In this document: positions 59,600 through 64,000 of the stretch, one piece after another
How the letters are laid out: each line of letters opens with the position of its first letter
How positions within the stretch are numbered: position 1 is the first letter of the stretch
Assembly: GCF_000517125.1 (NCBI RefSeq)
Contig: NZ_KI912157.1
Coordinates: 216,979-280,978 of the forward strand
Source: Arthrobacter sp. MA-N2
Lineage (GTDB): Bacteria; Actinomycetota; Actinomycetes; Actinomycetales; Micrococcaceae
Direction of reading: 5' to 3'
Length of the DNA: 64,000 nt
The notes under the pieces: model-generated
Database searches by the model: none
Told to the model about the DNA's origin: nothing
The model's input: the letters and a program-made list of their open reading frames with translations, nothing else
Position numbers and translations under genes: made by a program

Positions 59600-59861
59600 T
59601 CGGCGTTCAAAGCACGGGAGTAGAAGCGGATGGGACAACTCCCGTCTGCTGAAGAACCGTACCTCAGCGAGACACGGGCACCCGTCAGCGGCGCTGATGT
59701 CTGCGGACGACCTGGAATCCCCGCAGGAAACCATCCACTTGCTGTCCCGTTCAGGCATCCGCGAAGACCTGAACCAGGAGCGGGGCGACATTGCGGACGG
59801 GAATACGACCAGGGGTGATGCCCTCTGCCGTGAGTTTGGGCTGCCGCCGAACGTTGTGTGA
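59600..59861 (+). pseudogene. Phd/YefM-type antitoxin remnant
   Basis: The frame reads RHGHPSAALMSADDLESPQE, then LLSRSGIREDL, DIADGNTTRGDALCREFGLP and stops at 59861. G-x-P-x-A-x-L-M-S-x-D-D-L-E-S is the core of Phd/YefM antitoxins. The N-terminal DNA-binding half is absent or unrecognisable, and no RelE/Doc toxin follows. The recombinase cassette next to it may have removed the 5' half. The reverse strand from 59891 holds the DUF5519 gene instead of a toxin. Confidence 0.6.
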
Positions 59862-59890
59862 GCGGGGTGAAGTCGATCTCTATCGCGCTG

Positions 59891-60367
59891 TTAGGCCAGC
59901 GATCCGCCGGCGGCCAGATAGCTCTGCTCAATGGCGAACTTGACGACGGCAAGTTCGCCCTCGTCGCGGGGGCCATAGACCATAATTACTATGGGTGGCA
60001 GATATCCCTTGCCGACCAGGCTGTGGTGTTCGGCCCAGCCTGCGGCGATCAGCTTCTGAGCAACGTCAGTCGGCACGTTGAGGTGCAGACTACCGTCCGA
60101 AGGCGGATGGATATGTCCCCACTCGCCCCCGAACAGGTCTGGGATGCTGGGCTCGGCCACGGGCGAATCGAGGTAGAACGCGACGGAGCCTGGGACCGAG
60201 ACATGGCTCGGCCCGCGTCGTACGCCCGGCAGGGAAAGAGCATGATCACGGGCCCGGTCCTGCATCGCCGGTGGAGCGACCTGTTCGAGCTGAGTGTGAG
60301 GGTTCGACGGCGTAGTCGAAGGTTTGGCGCCGGGGCGCAGTGGCAGATCGTTGAGAGACAGGGCCAT
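59891..60367 (-). CDS. DUF5519 (luciferase-domain-like) protein
   Basis: A 158-residue protein from ATG 60367, one base overlapping the HxlR stop. The segment GPSHVSVPGSVAFYLDSP, then GEWGHIHPPSDGSLHLNVPT and KLIAAGWAEHHSL is the DUF5519 pattern; conserved His residues stand out. The family lies in small actinobacterial and proteobacterial proteins without a proven enzyme activity. Coupling to an HxlR regulator suggests stress- or substrate-responsive expression. Confidence 0.75.
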   Translation of the reverse strand: MALSLNDLPLRPGAKPSTTPSNPHTQLEQVAPPAMQDRARDHALSLPGVRRGPSHVSVPGSVAFYLDSPVAEPSIPDLFGGEWGHIHPPSDGSLHLNVPTDVAQKLIAAGWAEHHSLVGKGYLPPIVIMVYGPRDEGELAVVKFAIEQSYLAAGGSLA

Positions 60368-60738
60368 TAGCGATTCTCGCTTTCATGATCGGTCGAAGTT
60401 GGCGGCAGAAGATTGCCGTCCTCGTCGGTCGGCGCCCCTGCCCACACGCGAAGGGCATCGAGGGCTGGTTCGAGCCCTCGACCTCGGTCAGTGAGTTCGT
60501 AGGTGACTGCGATCGCAGGTCCGGGGTCGACCTCGCCAACGACCAGGCCCGCCTCTTGGAGCTCACTCAATCGGTCGCTGAGCATTCGGTTGGATAACTG
60601 CGGCAAGGCGTGGCGCAGTTCGCTGAATCGCGCAGGCCGTTGTAAGAGCAGGTCGACGATGAGCCCATTCCACCGCTTGCCGAAGAGTCGGAATATGTTC
60701 TCGGTGTATTGACACGCGTGTAAGGGAAGTGGGCCGCT
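60367..60738 (-). CDS. HxlR/YodB-type regulator without a standard start codon
   Basis: The winged-helix domain is complete: ACQYTENIFRLFGKRWNGLI, VDLLLQRPARFSELRHALPQ, LSNRMLSDRLSELQEAGLVV and VTYELTDRG, with the N-terminal Cys that senses quinones and thiols in YodB relatives. The frame opens at 60741, but no ATG, GTG or TTG occurs before the domain. The first is a TTG at 60606, inside it. AAAGGAG near 60738 suggests that initiation was once at about 60723, where a TTA now stands. Either the start has mutated or a sequencing error exists. A DUF5519 gene follows. Confidence 0.65.
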   Translation of the reverse strand, partial: SGPLPLHACQYTENIFRLFGKRWNGLIVDLLLQRPARFSELRHALPQLSNRMLSDRLSELQEAGLVVGEVDPGPAIAVTYELTDRGRGLEPALDALRVWAGAPTDEDGNLLPPTSTDHESENR

Positions 60739-60821
60739 CCTTTAGAAAATCGCCGATACGTTCCACTGGATGTTGCTCATCATGTTCCATGGGCGAGTCA
60801 TCTATCAGTGCAGACTGGACC

Positions 60822-62159
60822 CTAATCAACAGGTAAAGTACCGGACTTGAACGTTTCGCGTGTGAGTATTGTCGCGATCAGCGACACCAGCGCGAGTGCA
60901 GCGATGTAGACAGCCACGGGCCAGAAGTGCCCGACCGCAGCCAGTAGAGCGGTTGCGATCAGCGGAGTGAATCCACCGGCAAGCATGGCGGTCAGTTGCA
61001 CGCCGAGGTTGACTCCGCTGAGCCGCACCCTGGTGGGGAAGAGCTCCGCGAAGAATGCACCAACCGGCGCACTCAGCGCGGCATGCCCCAGACTCATCGC
61101 GAGAATGAGTGCAACGTAGATAAGAGGCAGTGATTTGGTGTTGAGCAGCATAAAAAACGGAGCCGCAAACAACGTCAGGAAGGATGCGCCAAAAATCATT
61201 ACCGGTCGGCGGCCAATCTTGTCGGAAAGGGCGCCCCACAGTGGGATTGCTATCATCTGAAATACCGCTGCGATCAGCACCGCATTAAGGATATTTGCGG
61301 CGGGTAGCCCGAGGGTCTGCGAGCCGTACGCAACCGAGAACGTCGCGATGAGGAAGAAGGCAGCCGTCTCACCTGACTTCATTCCAATGACCAGCAGAAT
61401 CTGTTTCCAGTAGCGGCGGATTGCCTCTATAAGCGGTGCTTTGACGGTGCCGTTTTCGCTTTTGACGGTCTGGAAAACGCTGGGTTCGGGCACGCTTAGC
61501 CGCACCGCTAGTCCGGCGCCGACGATGAGCGCGCTCAGCCAGAATGGAACGCGCCAGCCCCAAGCCAGGAATACGTCTGGTTCGAGGCGGGCAAAGGCGC
61601 CGAAGATGAGGGTCGCGAGTACGAGTCCGCCGGCCATGCCCACTGCAGGCCACGACCCAAGGAAGCCCCGACGTCGTGAGTGTGGGCCATCAGCCTCAGC
61701 GGCGAGCACGAACGCGCCTCCCTGCTCCCCACCCATTGCGACACCCTGTATAAGCCGCAAAGTAACCAGGAGAATTGGAGCCCACACACCGATGGTCTCG
61801 TAAGTTGGGAGCATACCGATCAGCGTCGAACTGACGCCCATCGCGATCATGGTGATGACTAGGACACGCTTGCGGCCAATGATGTCACCAAAATGCCCGA
61901 AAATCATTCCACCTATCGGTCGAGCGACAAAGCCCACCCCGAAAGTGGCAAATGCCGCCAACGTTCCGGCCGTGGCATCAATCTTGGGGAAGAAGAGGGG
62001 GGCAAATACGAGCGCCGCTGCCGACCCGTACAAGACGAAGTCGTACATTTCCAGCGCAGTCCCGACTGTCGCTGCAGCTATCGTGCGCCTAGTCGGGGCC
62101 GTGTTCGTGGTAGCCGCCCCCTGCTCCCCGCTGGCGGCAGCACTCTCTCTTACAGACAT
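60822..62159 (-). CDS. MFS transporter, metabolite:H+ symporter family
   Basis: A 445-residue, 12-span transporter. I chose ATG 62159, with GAGAGGAA upstream; a longer frame to 62246 is unlikely. The family signature is plain: GTALEMYDFVLYGSAAALVF in span 1, FGHFGDIIGRKRVLVITMIA in the loop 2-3, RLIQGVAMGGEQGGAFVLAA in span 4-5 and SDKIGRRPVMIFG in loop 8-9. This is the MHS group (ProP, ShiA, KgtP), which imports small organic acids or osmolytes with protons. The substrate cannot be read from sequence. It sits beside an HxlR regulator on the same strand. Confidence 0.87.
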   Translation of the reverse strand: MSVRESAAASGEQGAATTNTAPTRRTIAAATVGTALEMYDFVLYGSAAALVFAPLFFPKIDATAGTLAAFATFGVGFVARPIGGMIFGHFGDIIGRKRVLVITMIAMGVSSTLIGMLPTYETIGVWAPILLVTLRLIQGVAMGGEQGGAFVLAAEADGPHSRRRGFLGSWPAVGMAGGLVLATLIFGAFARLEPDVFLAWGWRVPFWLSALIVGAGLAVRLSVPEPSVFQTVKSENGTVKAPLIEAIRRYWKQILLVIGMKSGETAAFFLIATFSVAYGSQTLGLPAANILNAVLIAAVFQMIAIPLWGALSDKIGRRPVMIFGASFLTLFAAPFFMLLNTKSLPLIYVALILAMSLGHAALSAPVGAFFAELFPTRVRLSGVNLGVQLTAMLAGGFTPLIATALLAAVGHFWPVAVYIAALALVSLIATILTRETFKSGTLPVD

Positions 62160-62427
62160 GCAAAATTCCTCTCTTCGGGTGACTACTTTGTCACGACGGC
62201 GATTTACTGAAGCTCCAGGCTTGGCGACATGAGGGCATAACCGCATCCGAGGAATTTCTAGCGAGTCGCGGACCGTTCAGCGCCGTAAGGTAAAGCCTGG
62301 GCAGCTCGCCTCAGCGTCGGCCTGCTTCCACTGCTCCCTCGCGGTTCCAACTGCAGTTGATGAGCGACCCGAGCATCGCTCGAGCCTCTGTCTTGACCTC
62401 ATCCTTGCAGGCAGGCAATGATGTCAA

Positions 62428-62515
62428 TGGCCAGTTGTTTCTGCCCATGGACGGCCACAAGAAGTGCCCGCTGGTGGCCAGTAAAACTGCCCGGTTATGG
62501 CCAATAGATCTGCCC
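62428..62515. repeat. Four 23-bp repeats at the IS21 end
   Basis: Units beginning (T)GGCCA and ending CTGCCC start at about 62428, 62452, 62475 and 62498, so they recur every 23-24 bases. The regular spacing, about two helical turns, fits multiple IstA binding sites at the element end. Confidence 0.7.
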
Positions 62516-62554
62516 ACTGATTGGTTTCGGCGGGATTGGCCATCGTTGGGTTGG

Positions 62555-63343
62555 TCAGTTCAAGCGGGTGACTCCTTTTCCGGCGAGGGCTTGGGTGAGG
62601 CGGACGGAATCGCCGCTGGTCTGGCAGACGTGGGCGTGGTGCAGCAGTCGGTCAACGGTGGCGGTGGCGAGGGTTTTGGGCATGAGCTCGTCGAATCCGG
62701 CGGGGTGGAGGTTTGAGCTGATCGCGACGGAGCGTTTTTCGTAGGCTGCGTCCACGACCCGGTAGAGGCCTTCGGCGGCGTCGGTGGCCACGGGCAGCAG
62801 GCCAATGTCGTCAATCACCACGAGCTCGGCTCGGAGAATCCGGGCGACGGCCCGGGTGACACTGTCATCGGTTCGGTGGGCCCGGATGAGGACGCCGAGG
62901 TCCTCGAGCCTGAACCAGGCGACCCGCATGCCGGCTTCGACGGCCTGCTGGCCGAGGGCTTCGAGGAAGAACGTCTTCCCCGTCCCCGAGGGCCCGCAGA
63001 CGACGAGGTTTTCCCTACGGGTGACCCATTCCAGAGTCCGCAGCGCCTGCTGGGTCGGGGCCGGGATGGAGGACGCTGCAGGGTCCCACGCCTCGAATGT
63101 CTTCCCGGTCGGGAACCCGGCTGCTTTGCGGCGGGAAGCGAGCATGGACCGGGCCCGGCCGGCGGCTTCCTCCGTGAAGAGGGCCTTGATGACCTCGGCC
63201 GGTTCCCACCGCTGGGCGCGGGCGGTGGCGATCAGTTCCGGGGCCAGCGCCCGGGCGTGGGGCATTTTCAGGGACCGCATCAGGGCCTCCAGGTCCGCCG
63301 GCAGCGGCGGAGCGGCGGTGTTGGTCGTGGTGACGGGGCTCAT
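62555..63343 (-). CDS. istB: IS21 helper ATPase IstB (copy 2)
   Basis: A 262-residue AAA+ ATPase. I chose ATG 63343, which overlaps the istA stop by ATGA; the frame upstream reads through istA in another phase. Walker A is CGPSGTGKT and Walker B LVVIDDIGLLP. AYEKRSVAISSNLHPAGFDE and RLLHHAHVCQTSGDSVRL match the copy at 39919 closely. It should load on target DNA and stimulate IstA. Confidence 0.9.
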   Translation of the reverse strand: MSPVTTTNTAAPPLPADLEALMRSLKMPHARALAPELIATARAQRWEPAEVIKALFTEEAAGRARSMLASRRKAAGFPTGKTFEAWDPAASSIPAPTQQALRTLEWVTRRENLVVCGPSGTGKTFFLEALGQQAVEAGMRVAWFRLEDLGVLIRAHRTDDSVTRAVARILRAELVVIDDIGLLPVATDAAEGLYRVVDAAYEKRSVAISSNLHPAGFDELMPKTLATATVDRLLHHAHVCQTSGDSVRLTQALAGKGVTRLN

Positions 63344-64000
63344 CGGGCCTCCTCCGACGTGATGTTGGCTGTGGTGGTCTTGTTGGTTGTGGTGTTCATG
63401 GCGGGGTTGCCGATCGCGGCCCACGCCCCTGTTCCTTGGGTGAGGGAGGTGGCTTCGTTGGCGGTGTGGGTGGTAGTGCGGCGGATGTTGGCGTTCAGGA
63501 TCGAGGCGAGGTCCGGGTGCGCGAACCGGCCGTGGAGTGCGGCGTCGCCCAGGGCCCGGTCGACCTGGTCGGTGCCGGCGATTTTGGCCAGCGTGACGGC
63601 TTCTGCCATTTTCACGTTCATCCTTGCGGTCCCGGCCGCGGCGGCCTCGACGAGCCAGGTTCTGGCGCCTTCGCCGATGGCCAGGAACGCTGCCTCGTCG
63701 GCGCTGCGGGCCCTCACCTCGTAGTCGCCGGGGAGCTTCGCCCGGGTTCCGGGGAAGTGTTCGTCGTTGATGGCGGGGCTGCCGGGCCGGGCCCGGTCGT
63801 GGCGGGCGACTTCGACGGGCCCGGTCGTGCCGTGGTGGACGATGATGACCTGCTCGCCGGGCCCGGTGCCGTGGGTGCGGACGAACACCCGGGCTCCGAG
63901 CAGGTGGGCCGGGACGGAGTATTGGGCGTTTTCGAAGGTGACCATCGGGGTGTTCTCCGGAACGCTGCGGGCCAGGCCGAATGCGACCGTGTGGGCGGTG
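63340..64000 (-). CDS. istA: IS21 transposase IstA, C-terminal part
   Basis: The C-terminal 219 codons of IstA, open to the window edge. The visible part (FGLARSVPENTPMVTFENAQ, YSVPAHLLGARVFVRTHG, EVARHDRARPGSPAINDEHF) corresponds to the Mu-type C-terminal domain of the IstA at 40707, with the same order of motifs. The catalytic core lies outside the window. It ends in ATGA overlap with istB. Confidence 0.87.
   Translation of the reverse strand, partial: TAHTVAFGLARSVPENTPMVTFENAQYSVPAHLLGARVFVRTHGTGPGEQVIIVHHGTTGPVEVARHDRARPGSPAINDEHFPGTRAKLPGDYEVRARSADEAAFLAIGEGARTWLVEAAAAGTARMNVKMAEAVTLAKIAGTDQVDRALGDAALHGRFAHPDLASILNANIRRTTTHTANEATSLTQGTGAWAAIGNPAMNTTTNKTTTANITSEEAR

Larger units (their letters stand above)
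62419..64000 (-). mobile_element. IS21-family insertion sequence (copy 2, runs off window)
   Basis: istB and the 3' part of istA are present. The end near 62419 carries four short repeats, TGGCCAGTTG-CTGCCC type, described separately. The element continues beyond base 64000. It is related to but distinct from copy 1. Confidence 0.75.

Noticed and set aside
62428..62515. CRISPR array
   Set aside because: Units are 23-24 bases without separate spacers and sit at an IS21 end; no cas genes in the window.

Overview
The window looks like part of a large plasmid, or a plasmid-derived island, from a high-GC actinobacterium, most likely Arthrobacter sensu lato (Micrococcaceae). This rests on the GC-rich codon use, on actinobacterial families (DUF4192, DUF6262, DUF6504, DnaE2, NrdH), on a candidate TCGAAC-type SOS box, and on plasmid functions: a MobC/relaxase mobilization module, two KfrA-like proteins, a ParB-like protein, SSB and toxin-antitoxin pairs. 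I recognise no replication initiator and no ParA, and I see no rRNA, tRNA or CRISPR array.

Layout. 1-0.5 kb: 5' part of a membrane protein running off the edge. 0.77-5.1 kb: Tn552/Tn5053-like cassette (serine resolvase, TniA-like DDE transposase, TniB-like ATPase) followed by two more serine recombinases. 5.3-8 kb: CoiA-like nuclease and a TnpR-like resolvase. 8-10.5 kb: the toxin end of an RHS protein with its immunity gene, cut off at its 5' end. 10.5-16.4 kb: truncated hypothetical gene, DUF6504-dnaE2 mutagenesis operon, DUF4238 protein. 16.5-19.2 kb: small membrane proteins, kfrA copy 1 and a BrnT/BrnA-like pair. 19.2-26.5 kb: IS110, small chromosomal-type genes, IS30 and a serine recombinase. 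26.5-44 kb: a plasmid backbone block (dprA, DUF4192, parB and small genes) riddled with insertions. 44-49 kb: DUF2188 protein, a second IS110, nrdH and ssb. 49-54.8 kb: mobilization region and kfrA copy 2. 54.8-56 kb: RES/Xre toxin-antitoxin. 56.3-59.4 kb: recombinase-XRE-recombinase cassette beside a broken Phd antitoxin. 59.9-62.2 kb: DUF5519, HxlR and MFS transporter genes. 62.4-64 kb: a second IS21, running off the edge.

The most striking signal is non-coding. Four copies of a 300-400 base leader (about 19.26, 26.57, 32.43 and 34.61 kb) share hairpins whose paired bases differ together between copies, a T-run after an early hairpin, and a 14-base block, GCTGGCCGGTCACC, a fixed 43-47 bases before the start codon. 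The three intact copies precede dprA, a DUF4192 gene and parB; the fourth is cut by IS110. They look like a shared structured RNA, or a single-stranded-DNA control element, of a plasmid regulon.

Two genes of that regulon are split by tyrosine-recombinase transposons whose ends can be read to the base. A Tn554-like element (tnpA, tnpB, tnpC) sits in dprA between duplicated ACAGCG cores. A second, 7.5 kb element carrying a nested IS21 and a cargo gene sits in parB between duplicated GTCAG cores. Removing each restores one continuous, family-like protein. A further conserved signal is the AGTAGTAGGAGTAGT inverted repeat just upstream of both kfrA genes, a likely KfrA operator.
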